Positions 18,177 to 26,711 of a stretch of 64,000 bases of DNA are shown here, piece by piece. The notes beneath the pieces were generated by a model. That model was not told the origin of the DNA. It searched no databases and was given only the letters and a program-made list of their open reading frames with translations. The position numbers and the translations under genes were made by a program. How positions within the stretch are numbered: position 1 is the first letter of the stretch; the number at the start of each line of letters is the position of its first letter. This stretch comes from Virgibacillus_R byunsanensis (GTDB lineage Bacteria; Bacillota; Bacilli; Bacillales; Amphibacillaceae). The stretch lies in NCBI RefSeq assembly GCF_042675965.1, contig NZ_JBHTKJ010000007.1, positions 310,001 through 374,000 on the forward strand, given 5' to 3'.

Positions 18177-18233
18177 AAAAAGGGTGATCTAAAGGGTTTT
18201 TAATAGAGGATTCGTATGATTTACCCTTTTATT
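18177..18233 (+). terminator. Terminator-like hairpin before the activator gene
   Basis: AAAAAGGGT (18177-18185) can pair with ACCCTTTT (18222-18229) across a long loop that itself may fold; moderate support only. It would separate the upstream operon from the activator gene. Confidence 0.4.
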
Positions 18234-18370
18234 TCTGTTAGAGAAATAAAAAATTCCCTTTCATTACCGTTAACTTAAGAACCTTGGTTGTTTATGTTCT
18301 ATAAGCTTGACTATAAATATTAAATAGTTTAGAATCTTCCTAAAGTTAAGAGAAAAGAGGGGTGCGAGAT

Positions 18371-20422
18371 TTGAAGAGACCAAAATTATTATTGGTGACT
18401 AAAGATAAACGTACATATAAAATTTTTTCTCAACAGCTGACTGAGTATTTTAAGGAGGACGACGTAGACATAGTTTCTGCTGACAATGAAGGTTATCAAG
18501 ACTGTGACCTCATTTTACTTTCATCCAAAAAGTTAGTGGACAAACAAGATTTTCCTCCTGAAAAGACAATTGTTTCAAGAAGAGGTCTAGACATTTCAAA
18601 ATTGGAAGAATTAATTAAACTTCCAAGTAATTTAGAATGTTTAGTTGTAAATAATTTACCTGAATCCGCAAATGAGATCATAGAATTACTAAGTAGTTTA
18701 GGATTTCAATTGACTATGCACCCCTATTTTCCAGGTCTAAATCAAAAATTTGATAAAATAGACACCGCAATTGTCCCTACTGTTAAAGAGCTTGTTCCTC
18801 ATTATATAAAAAATGTAATTGATATTGGTATTCGCCCACTAGATTTTTCTTCTATAGTAGAAGTTTCAATAAGGCTTGGATTGGATAGTGAGAAAGTAAA
18901 TTTCCAGTCTGCTCGCTATGTGAAAGAGATTATTTCATTAAGCCGTCGTCTTTCTTCCTCTTTAGATGTGGTTAAGAAGCTAAACTATGAATTGGAAGCT
19001 ATTTTTGACACAGTACATGATGGTTTAATAGCAACGGATCATAATAATAATATTATTAAGACAAATAAATCTTCTAAAAACATCCTAGGACTCTCTAAAT
19101 CTGAGGATTTAATAGGTATGAATGCGCTTACCGTACTCCCAAAACTGTTTAGTAATGATATAAATATAGACGAAAGAAAAGAAACAGAGGTAGTAACAGT
19201 TAGTGATAAAAAATTGGTAGTTAACAAAAGCGAAATTGAAATTAATGATAAGAAAGTTGGGGAACTTACAGCGTTTCAAGATGTTACCAGGATCCAATAT
19301 CTCGAGAAGAGTATAAGGAAAGAAATGCAGAAAATAGGTTTTTCTTCAAGATATTCGAGCGATGACATTCTTGGTAGCAGTAAAAAAATAAAAGATACTA
19401 TGCATATTGTTAAAAAAATTGCTAAGACGGATCATACTGTAATGATTTTGGGAGAGAATGGAACTGGAAAAGAATTATTTGCTCATACTATACATGATTT
19501 ATCTAACCGCTGTGAAGGTCCATTGATTCCTGTGAATTTTGCAGGGTTACCACCATCTCTAGCCGAAAGCGAACTGTTTGGTTATGAAGAAGGTTCATTT
19601 ACTGGAGCGAATAGAGGGGGGAAACAAGGGCTCTTTGAAATTGCTAATAATGGGACAATATTTCTAGATGAAATTGGCGATGCACCGATGAATATTCAGA
19701 CTCTACTACTTAGAATATTACAAGAGAAACAGGTAATGCGTGTAGGTGGACGAAGTTTAATTCCTGTGAATGTAAGGGTTATTGCAGCAACAAATAAAGA
19801 TCTTAAAGAACTAGTTAATGAGGGCAAATTTCGTGAAGATCTTTATTATAGACTATTTATGCTACCACTTAGAATTCCCCCTTTAAGAGAACGAAAAGAA
19901 GATATTCCAGATCTTTTAAACTATTTTATTAAGGATTACTCTACTACAATCCCTAATTTGTCGCATTCGGTAATGAAAGAGTTAATTAATTATAATTGGC
20001 CAGGAAATGTTAGAGAACTTATTGGTGTGGTTCAATATATGACTGCGGTTATGGAAGGAAATAAAATTACTACTGACGAATTGCCAGAACAGTTTAGAGA
20101 TAGATTAATAAATCAAGATAAACAGGAAGATGACATATTGACGATCCTTCAAAAAGAAGGAGATTTAAATGAATTTTATGCTATCTTATTAAGTTTAAGT
20201 CAAGCAAAGAAACAAATGAAAAGTATTGGAAGGGGGAGAGTAGTAGAGAGTGTAACCAGACAAGGGTACCAACTTACTGAACAAAAGGTTCGAAAAAGAA
20301 TGTCCGTTTTAAGAGATTATGGTTTAATCTACTCAGGATTAAAGGGGAAAGGAAGTAGGATTTCTGAATCTGGAGAATCGCTATTAAAAGTAATCAAACC
20401 ATATCTAGAAGTTGAGGTATAA
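18371..20422 (+). CDS. Sigma-54-dependent transcriptional activator (PAS, AAA+, winged helix)
   Basis: About 683 residues. N-terminal 200: an unrecognised sensory region. About 205-310: a PAS-like domain (EAIFDTVHDGLIATDHNNNI). About 330-565: a sigma-54 AAA+ domain with Walker A GENGTGKE, the sigma-54 contact loop ESELFGYEEGSFTGA, Walker B GTIFLDEIGD, sensor VRVIAATNKDL, arginine finger FREDLYYRL and WPGNVREL. The C-terminus is not the usual Fis helix but a winged-helix-like segment (VVESVTRQGYQLTEQKVRKR, then LRDYGLIYS). A TTG at 18371 is preferred to the GTG at 18362 because GAGGGG lies 8 bases before it. Likely drives the sigma-54 promoters at 5124 and 20532. Confidence 0.92.
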   Translation: MKRPKLLLVTKDKRTYKIFSQQLTEYFKEDDVDIVSADNEGYQDCDLILLSSKKLVDKQDFPPEKTIVSRRGLDISKLEELIKLPSNLECLVVNNLPESANEIIELLSSLGFQLTMHPYFPGLNQKFDKIDTAIVPTVKELVPHYIKNVIDIGIRPLDFSSIVEVSIRLGLDSEKVNFQSARYVKEIISLSRRLSSSLDVVKKLNYELEAIFDTVHDGLIATDHNNNIIKTNKSSKNILGLSKSEDLIGMNALTVLPKLFSNDINIDERKETEVVTVSDKKLVVNKSEIEINDKKVGELTAFQDVTRIQYLEKSIRKEMQKIGFSSRYSSDDILGSSKKIKDTMHIVKKIAKTDHTVMILGENGTGKELFAHTIHDLSNRCEGPLIPVNFAGLPPSLAESELFGYEEGSFTGANRGGKQGLFEIANNGTIFLDEIGDAPMNIQTLLLRILQEKQVMRVGGRSLIPVNVRVIAATNKDLKELVNEGKFREDLYYRLFMLPLRIPPLRERKEDIPDLLNYFIKDYSTTIPNLSHSVMKELINYNWPGNVRELIGVVQYMTAVMEGNKITTDELPEQFRDRLINQDKQEDDILTILQKEGDLNEFYAILLSLSQAKKQMKSIGRGRVVESVTRQGYQLTEQKVRKRMSVLRDYGLIYSGLKGKGSRISESGESLLKVIKPYLEVEV

Positions 20423-20450
20423 ATAGCTTTCTTCATTAGAATATCTATTC

Positions 20451-20484
20451 CTAAATCAACCTAAATCAACCTAAATCAACCTAA
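20451..20484 (+). promoter_or_regulatory. Tandem CTAAATCAAC repeats, candidate activator site
   Basis: CTAAATCAAC occurs three times in a row (20451-20480) followed by CTAATC. Its centre is about 68 bp upstream of the -24 GG of the sigma-54 promoter, and a similar motif lies about 66 bp upstream of the other sigma-54 promoter. The position fits an enhancer for the adjacent activator. Confidence 0.5.
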
Positions 20485-20531
20485 TCTTTTTCTCAGGTTA
20501 TTTAAATTAGTATCTTTAGAAGATGGATTTA

Positions 20532-20550
20532 TTGGCATGAAAATTGCATT
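20532..20550 (+). promoter_or_regulatory. Sigma-54 (-24/-12) promoter for M28 copy 2
   Basis: TTGGCATGAAAATTGCATT has GG (20534-20535) and GC (20546-20547) 12 bp apart. It matches the promoter at 5124 in 17 of 19 bases. The ATG of the M28 gene lies about 36 bp downstream. Confidence 0.8.
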
Positions 20551-20585
20551 TAAATAAAGTGAAATAAAAAAGGAGGCAGATTTAA

Positions 20586-22349
20586 ATGACGACAGCATTA
20601 AAGTCAGAAGAAAAAGCATTATTGGATGAAATTAATACAGATGTACCAAATGCAGTATTAAACAAATTTCTTACTCTAGTTAGAGAATCAGGTAGTGAAG
20701 ATGAGAAAACAGCTGCTAACTTTCTGGCAAGCTATCTAGAAGAATGGGGTGTCAATTATGAGATACACCAACCAGAGCTTTATTTAAGTGTTCCGAAAAG
20801 GGCAGAATTAAAGGTTACAAGTCCAATAACTAGGGAATTCAGGGTGAAAACTCCATCTTTCTCAGTTATAACAGGAGATAAATCAGTTTCGGGAGAAATT
20901 GTTTATATTTCTACAGGTTATGCTAAAGGTATAAATGATATTTTTGGAACGGACTTTGATGAAGATGTAGGGGATCTTAAAGGTAAAATTGTATTAACAG
21001 AAGGTTATCCGATGCCTGGAAAAGTCCAAGAATTTGCTGATTTAGGTGTGAAAGCGATTGTGTTTATAAGTCCAGGAGATAATATACACGAAGGTATTTG
21101 TACACCTATTTGGGGAGCACCTGATTTAGATAATAAAGATAATGAGCCTGATATCTCAGTTCTTGCAATTAACAAACCCGATGGCACGCAATTAAAAGAC
21201 TTAATTGCTAAGGACACGGTGATGATTGAATACCAGACACACCTTGATAAAGGGTGGAAGTCCTGTCCCATAATAGACGTCTTTATTGAAGGAACAGAAG
21301 ATCCTGAAAAATATGTTTTACTTCACGGACATCTCGATTCATGGTATGAAGGTATTGGAGACAATGCAACAGGGAATGCTTCATTACTAGAAATGATACG
21401 TATTTTTCAAAAAAATCGTACCAAATTAAAAAGAAGCATTCGAGTTGCTGTATGGACTGGACACTCCACTGGACGTTACGGAGGTTCAACGTGGTTTGTT
21501 GATAATTTTGGGTTAGACCTTGAGCGTAACTGTATTGCTCAGGTTAACTGTGATTCACCAGGTTGTCGCTGGGCAACCTCTTATGAATATATGATGTGGA
21601 CTAGTGAAGCAGATAATTTTTGTAAAGAAGTAATTAAAGATGCTGTAGGTCAGAAAAGTAAAGGAACAAGACCGATGCGAGCAGGTGATTATTCATTCAA
21701 TAATATAGGTATAACATCGTTTTTTATGCTCTCATCAAGTATCCCTGAACAAGTATTAAAGGAAAAGGGATATTATGCTGTAGGTGGTTGTGGAGCAAAT
21801 ATTGAGTGGCATACTGAAGAAGACCTAATGCATGTAGCGGATTTAGATATTTTAGTAAAAGATATTAGAATATATATGACAGGTGTTTTAAGATCGGCTA
21901 ATGCAACCGTTCATCCATTTAATTTTATTAATACTGCAAGAGAATTTCAGCAAACTATTCAATCTTATCAAACTCAAGCTGATTCACATTTTGATTTTAG
22001 TCTTTCCCTAGAAGAAGCAAAAGATCTAGAAAATGATTTGGTTTTATTTTATAAAGAATTGGATCAATTAAAGGATTTACCATTAACAGACCCTAAAGTT
22101 AGGGAAGCGAATATTAAACAAGAAAAATTAGCTAGATTACTAATCCCTATCAATTTTACAAGAACAGGAAAATTTCGACATGATCCAGCTTTAAATGTGC
22201 CACCATTACCTGACTTGGCTCCCGCAACGAACTTTGAAAATATAGAAGAAAATTCGCATGAATACAAGGTTCTTAAAACCCACTTAACTCGTGGTCAAAA
22301 TCGGGTTGTATGGGCAATACAGGAAGCAAGGGAACTTATAAGACGTTAA
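20586..22349 (+). CDS. M28-like Zn exopeptidase with PA domain (copy 2), atypical active site
   Basis: A 587-residue paralogue of the protein at 13574, with the same layout: PA-type segment (LKGKIVLTEGYPMPGKVQEF), M28 core and helical C-terminus. Metal-site residues are His249 in LHGHLDSW, Asp259 in GIGDNATG, Asp323 in VNCDSPG and His409 in IEWHTEEDL. As in copy 1 the M28 Glu-Glu pair is missing; the place reads W-T-G-H-S-T-G-R-Y-G-G-S (residues 290-301). A shared RAGDxSF motif follows in both. It is transcribed alone from its own sigma-54 promoter. AAAAAGGAGG precedes the ATG. Confidence 0.85.
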   Translation: MTTALKSEEKALLDEINTDVPNAVLNKFLTLVRESGSEDEKTAANFLASYLEEWGVNYEIHQPELYLSVPKRAELKVTSPITREFRVKTPSFSVITGDKSVSGEIVYISTGYAKGINDIFGTDFDEDVGDLKGKIVLTEGYPMPGKVQEFADLGVKAIVFISPGDNIHEGICTPIWGAPDLDNKDNEPDISVLAINKPDGTQLKDLIAKDTVMIEYQTHLDKGWKSCPIIDVFIEGTEDPEKYVLLHGHLDSWYEGIGDNATGNASLLEMIRIFQKNRTKLKRSIRVAVWTGHSTGRYGGSTWFVDNFGLDLERNCIAQVNCDSPGCRWATSYEYMMWTSEADNFCKEVIKDAVGQKSKGTRPMRAGDYSFNNIGITSFFMLSSSIPEQVLKEKGYYAVGGCGANIEWHTEEDLMHVADLDILVKDIRIYMTGVLRSANATVHPFNFINTAREFQQTIQSYQTQADSHFDFSLSLEEAKDLENDLVLFYKELDQLKDLPLTDPKVREANIKQEKLARLLIPINFTRTGKFRHDPALNVPPLPDLAPATNFENIEENSHEYKVLKTHLTRGQNRVVWAIQEARELIRR

Positions 22350-22357
22350 AGTAATGT

Positions 22358-22403
22358 TAGGGCTGACTGAATGCATCGAAATGATGAGTTTAGTCAGTCC
22401 TAA
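22358..22403 (+). terminator. Hairpin after M28 copy 2
   Basis: TTAGGGCTGACT (22358-22369) pairs with TAGTCAGTCCTAA (22391-22403) around a 21-nt loop. There is no long T tract, so termination may be weak. Confidence 0.5.
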
Positions 22404-22520
22404 TTAATGATTGAAGATTAAATTTAGTAAAATAAAATGTTGTCTTCATTCAAAAAGTTTTTGTCGATTAAAGTAAAGTTCCTAGAAAGTACATAAGGTA
22501 AAAGAAGGAGCTTATATTTT

Positions 22521-23849
22521 CTAAAAAAAAGATTTACGTTTTGAGGAGGGTAAAATATTTAATTCTTTCCGGTACTTTGAAACCGTTCGCCTTGAAATAG
22601 CAATCCTTATAGTTTTGTTTAAATAATCAGCGATTTTTTGATCGGAAAATGGCTTTATCGTATCTTCCTCATCGATTAGTTGTTTTAAAAGTATTTTGAC
22701 TTTAGTAGAAGATTCACTATTTCCATCGCCACCTTTAAGCTTTGAGGTGAACAATCTGCGCATTTCAAAAGATCCATTTGGTGTTCGAATGACTTTGTTA
22801 CTTGTAGCACGGCTTACAGTTGATTCGTGCATATTAACCTCTTCAGCTACCTCTTTTAAAGTTAATGGTTTTAGAGCTGCAAAGCCATTTTTCAAAAAAT
22901 CCTGTTGTTTATCAACAATTAACTTGGTGATTTTATAAATTGTAGACTTACGTTTTTGTATACTATTAACTAACCATGTGTATTTTTTATAGTAATCTTT
23001 AATATATTTTGTGGTTTCATTAGTATGATTCAACAAATTTATATACTGTTGATTTAAGTTAAATGTTGGTATATAGGTGTCATTCATGGAGATATTATAT
23101 TTTCCATTAATTTTTTCTACGGTAATATCTGGAGTTAAATACTATATGGGGGTATCAGAAATATAAGCACATGGTTTAGGGTTGAGTGTTTGAATACAGT
23201 CACAAACTTTTTGTAATTTCTTTTCTGATATATCTAGTTCAAAAGAAATCTTCCGCCATCTTTTCTCAGCAAGGAGATCAAGAAAGTTCTTAATTACTTC
23301 AAAAATTAGAGTTTTGCCGGGATAGTATACTTTTGCTTGTAATAGTAAACATTCTTTCAAATCTCTGGCACCTACTCCGATAGGATCTAATTGTTGTAAT
23401 AATTGAATAGTGTGATTAACTTCCTGTTCTGTTATTGCTAGTTGCTCCGCAATTTCTACATTTGACATCAGCAAATATCCATTATCATCTAAATTAAGTA
23501 TCAAGTAACGTAAGTTGGAACGAACTATTTCGTTAATATTTAGCCATTGCAATTGTTCTAATAAGTCTTCCCATAACCCACCACTATAACTAGTGATAAA
23601 ATCTAACGGACTTACACTTTTGCTTTCATCATATAATTTATTCGGAAGACTATTAGTAAAACCTTGTAAGTCATCAATTGGTACTTCTAAAAAGTGATCT
23701 TCCATTTCGATGAGAGGATTTTCAATAGCTTGTTGTTGTATAAACTGGGATAACTCAATTGTTGAATATTGTAGTAAAGCTATAGATTGTCTAAGTTCAG
23801 TTGTCATAGTAAGATTCATCTTTTGTGTTTGGAATAATCCTAGTTCCAT
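22521..23849 (-). pseudogene. rpoN: RNA polymerase sigma-54 factor interrupted by one in-frame TAG
   Basis: Read on the minus strand, 442 codons (B. subtilis SigL is of similar size) are broken by a single TAG at 23142-23144. Before it: region I (MELGLFQTQKMNLTMTTELRQ, then IALLQYSTIELSQF) and the core-binding part ending NPKPCAYISDTPI. After it, in the same frame: YLTPDITVEKINGKYN, the helix-turn-helix (LTLKEVAEEVNMHESTVSRAT) and the RpoN box ISRRTVSKYRKEL. The stop stands where the family normally has Gln (P-V-Q-Y), so CAG to TAG explains it. AAGGA precedes ATG 23849. Without readthrough the product lacks promoter binding. Confidence 0.9.
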
Positions 23850-24026
23850 TGTTTTTCCTTCAGCCATGTGAAGTAATTGTTTTAATTTTAATTTAATCTT
23901 TTGAATATTTAATTAATACTATATCATATAACTCATACTATTTCATGATTTATTTGTAACTAACGGATATAAAGGTATGGAGTTAATTATATACAATTTA
24001 GAAGAAGAAAGTCGATTTGAACCAGA

Positions 24027-24055
24027 TTGACAGTCCAATTTTTTTAATCTATTCT
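24027..24055 (+). promoter_or_regulatory. Predicted sigma-A promoter for the dehydrogenase gene
   Basis: TTGACA (24027-24032), 17 bp, TATTCT (24050-24055). It lies in the divergent gap between rpoN and the dehydrogenase gene, about 50 bp before the start codon. Confidence 0.6.
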
Positions 24056-24107
24056 AAATTTAGATAATTCAAATCAAATCAAATTAGATATGGGATGGTG
24101 TATTATT

Positions 24108-25181
24108 ATGAAGCAATGGAATATTGCCGTAATACCAGGTGATGGAATCGGAAAAGAAGTAGTTCCAGAAGCGTTACGAGTTTTAGATACAGCAGCTAGC
24201 ATTCAAGGGAATGTTACGTTTAACTACACGGAATTCCCATGGGGATCTGATTATTATGTAGAACATGGTATGATGATGCCGGAAGATGGAATGGACCAAC
24301 TTAAGCAATTCGATGCGATATTTCTTGGAGCTGTTGGCGATCCTAATCTAGTTCCTGATCATATTTCGCTTTGGGGTTTACTATTAAAAATTAGAAGAGA
24401 TTTTCAGCAATCTATTAATATTAGACCAGCTAAATATTTTGAAGGGCTAAAAACACCATTAGCTGATCCGAACAATTTTGATTTAATTGTAGTTCGAGAA
24501 AATAGTGAAGGAGAATACAGTGAAGTAGGCGGTCGGATACATAAAGGGGAAGACCAGATTGCAATTCAAAATGCGATATTCACTCGAAAAGGTACTGAAA
24601 ATGTTATGCGCTATGCTTTTGAATTGTCAAAAACGCGTACAGGTCATTTAACTAGTGCAACGAAATCAAATGGCATTTTTCATACCATGCCATTTTGGGA
24701 TGAGGTGTTTTCTGACATTAAGCAGGAATATGGTACGGTTGAAACAAAAAAGTGGCATATTGATGCGTTGGCTGCGTTATTAGTAACACGACCTTCAGAT
24801 TTTGATGTTATTGTTGCGAGTAATTTATTTGGAGATATTTTAACAGATATAGGTGGAGCGATTATGGGAAGTATTGGTATTGCGCCATCAGCAAATATAA
24901 ACGTTTCTGGAGAGTTTCCTTCTATGTTTGAGCCAGTGCACGGGTCGGCACCAGATATAGTAGGACAAAACATTGCAAATCCGGTCGGTCAAATTTGGAC
25001 AGCAAAACTAATGTTGGAACATTTTGGTGAAATAGAGTTAGGGGAACAGGTTCTTGCTGCTATTGAAGAGGCAACGAAAAATGGATATAAAACACCTGAT
25101 ATTGGTGGAGCACATTCCACAACGGAAGTAACGGATGAAATATGTAAACAGTTAGTAAATCAAAAACAACTAAACCTGTAG
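24108..25181 (+). CDS. Tartrate / D-malate dehydrogenase-like decarboxylating enzyme
   Basis: A 357-residue member of the isocitrate/isopropylmalate dehydrogenase superfamily. Visible motifs are IPGDGIGKEVVPEAL, the hydroxyacid-binding RENSEGEYSEVGGR, FGDILTDIGGAIMGS and EPVHGSAPDIVG with the NAD site. The sequence around EGEYSEVGGR is typical of the tartrate dehydrogenase / D-malate dehydrogenase branch rather than LeuB or Icd. It would convert a 2-hydroxy dicarboxylate to a 2-keto acid and CO2 with NAD. ATG 24108 (MKQWNIAV) is chosen; the upstream ATG has no ribosome site. Neighbouring tartrate-type dehydratases support a hydroxydicarboxylate role. Confidence 0.85.
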   Translation: MKQWNIAVIPGDGIGKEVVPEALRVLDTAASIQGNVTFNYTEFPWGSDYYVEHGMMMPEDGMDQLKQFDAIFLGAVGDPNLVPDHISLWGLLLKIRRDFQQSINIRPAKYFEGLKTPLADPNNFDLIVVRENSEGEYSEVGGRIHKGEDQIAIQNAIFTRKGTENVMRYAFELSKTRTGHLTSATKSNGIFHTMPFWDEVFSDIKQEYGTVETKKWHIDALAALLVTRPSDFDVIVASNLFGDILTDIGGAIMGSIGIAPSANINVSGEFPSMFEPVHGSAPDIVGQNIANPVGQIWTAKLMLEHFGEIELGEQVLAAIEEATKNGYKTPDIGGAHSTTEVTDEICKQLVNQKQLNL

Positions 25182-25226
25182 CAGTAAGTAGTCTAAAATC
25201 CAGCAATTAAAGGTGTGAATCACATT

Positions 25227-26546
25227 ATGGTAACAGAACGACTTGTACAAAATATAGTAAATACCTCATATGAAGAGCTTCCGCAACGTGTTTTACAACA
25301 TGCAAAAAAGAGTTTATTGAATTGGATCGGCGTAACAATTGGAGCAATTAATCACGAAACGGTCGATATTTTGATGGACATAACGGATGAGCTATCAAAG
25401 GAGAGACAAGTAACTATATTAGGGCGTAATCTAAAGAAAGATGTACTCTCAGCAGCCCTTATTAATGGTACGTCATCCCACATTTTTGATTTTGATGATA
25501 CACATTTGGAGACTATTCATCATCCTAGTTCACCTGTTGCACCGGTAGTATTCGCACTTGGTGAAAAGTATGATATACCGACAAAAGATTTATTACGGGC
25601 TTTTATCTTAGGCTGTGAGGTAGAACTTCGTATTAGTAATGCGGTGTACCCTTCCCATTATCAAGTAGGCTATCATATAACATCAAGTGTTGGTGTATTT
25701 GGAGCAGCAGTTGCAGCAGGAATTTTGCTAAAGCTTAACGACGAACAAATGGCAATGGCGCTAGGTCTGGCGGGCACGCAGTCATTTGGGTTGCGTGAAA
25801 TGTTTGGTACGATGACAAAGCCATTTCATCCAGGTAAAGCGGCACAAAATGGGTTACTCTCAGCATTGCTAGCTGAAAAGGGTTTTACAAGCTCCAAACA
25901 AGTACTGGAAGCTAAACGAGGATTTGCAAACGTGTATAGCCCGAGTCATGACTTAGACAAAGTATTAGTTAATTGGGGTGAGGTGTGGGAACTGGAAAAA
26001 AACGCATTTAAACCATATGCATGTGGCATCGTTCTCCACCCGGCAATTGATGCGTGTATTTCATTACGTGAATTCGCTGCACCTGAAGAAGTAAAAGAGA
26101 TTGCACTAAAAGTTCACCCTTATGTATTAGAATTGACTGCAAAACAGACACCCAAAACCGGATTGGAAGGGAAATTTAGCATTTATCATACTGGAGCAAT
26201 TGCCTTTTTAGAGAAGGATGCTTCAGAGGATCAATACCAAGATGAAAAAGTTCATGACCCTAAGACCATAGCGTTAAGGGAAAAAATCAACCCCCTTGCC
26301 GATGAACAAATGGCCAAGGATAGAGTATTGGCAACGTTAGAAAAATACGATGGTGGAACACATAATGTTTACATTGAACACGCAACTGGTAGTCTTGAAA
26401 ACCCGATGACGCAGCACATGTTAAATGAAAAGTTCACTAAACTATGCAAAAAAACATTAAATGAAGAGCAAATAGAACAGGTTATCGAAAAAATGAATAG
26501 ATTTGATGAGTTGGATTCAATCCAACGCGTAATAGAATGCCTTTAG
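25227..26546 (+). CDS. MmgE/PrpD family protein (copy 1)
   Basis: A 439-residue member of the MmgE/PrpD family, which includes 2-methylcitrate dehydratase and cis-aconitate decarboxylase. Visible motifs are LINGTSSHIFDFDDTH, HHPSSPVAPVVFALGE, the MTKPFHPGKAAQNG segment and KPYACGIVLHPAID. The paralogue at 29675 shares all these elements but overall similarity looks moderate. The reaction here cannot be fixed; dehydration or isomerisation of a tricarboxylate or related acid is the family theme. AAAGGTG precedes ATG 25227. A strong terminator closes this two-gene unit. Confidence 0.87.
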   Translation: MVTERLVQNIVNTSYEELPQRVLQHAKKSLLNWIGVTIGAINHETVDILMDITDELSKERQVTILGRNLKKDVLSAALINGTSSHIFDFDDTHLETIHHPSSPVAPVVFALGEKYDIPTKDLLRAFILGCEVELRISNAVYPSHYQVGYHITSSVGVFGAAVAAGILLKLNDEQMAMALGLAGTQSFGLREMFGTMTKPFHPGKAAQNGLLSALLAEKGFTSSKQVLEAKRGFANVYSPSHDLDKVLVNWGEVWELEKNAFKPYACGIVLHPAIDACISLREFAAPEEVKEIALKVHPYVLELTAKQTPKTGLEGKFSIYHTGAIAFLEKDASEDQYQDEKVHDPKTIALREKINPLADEQMAKDRVLATLEKYDGGTHNVYIEHATGSLENPMTQHMLNEKFTKLCKKTLNEEQIEQVIEKMNRFDELDSIQRVIECL

Positions 26547-26558
26547 GGTAATTGGTAT

Positions 26559-26600
26559 AGCCGAAGCATACAAATAATGCTTCGGTTATTTTTATTTTTC
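26559..26600 (+). terminator. Intrinsic terminator
   Basis: AGCCGAAGCAT (26559-26569) pairs with ATGCTTCGGTT (26577-26587), followed by a T-rich run. It ends the dehydrogenase-PrpD unit. Confidence 0.85.
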
Positions 26601-26631
26601 AAGAAAAAGATTATTCAGAATTGTAGACAAA

Positions 26632-26650
26632 GGATATTGGATACAATATA
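26632..26650 (+). promoter_or_regulatory. Candidate GntR/FCD operator, site 1
   Basis: GGATATTGGATACAATATA, about 60 bp before the HMG-CoA-lyase-like gene. The same sequence, with at most a few changes, occurs at 37922 (reverse) and 40933. GntR/FadR-type operators are usually short AT-rich palindromes with GTATAC-like cores. Confidence 0.5.
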
Positions 26651-26711
26651 CTGTTAGTGAGACATAATATTCAGTAACCTTTAAATATAGAAAGCGACGG
26701 GGGTGGTTAAT

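Noticed and set aside
22696..22938. 80-codon plus-strand frame across rpoN
   Set aside because: It is the antisense of the conserved helix-turn-helix part of rpoN.
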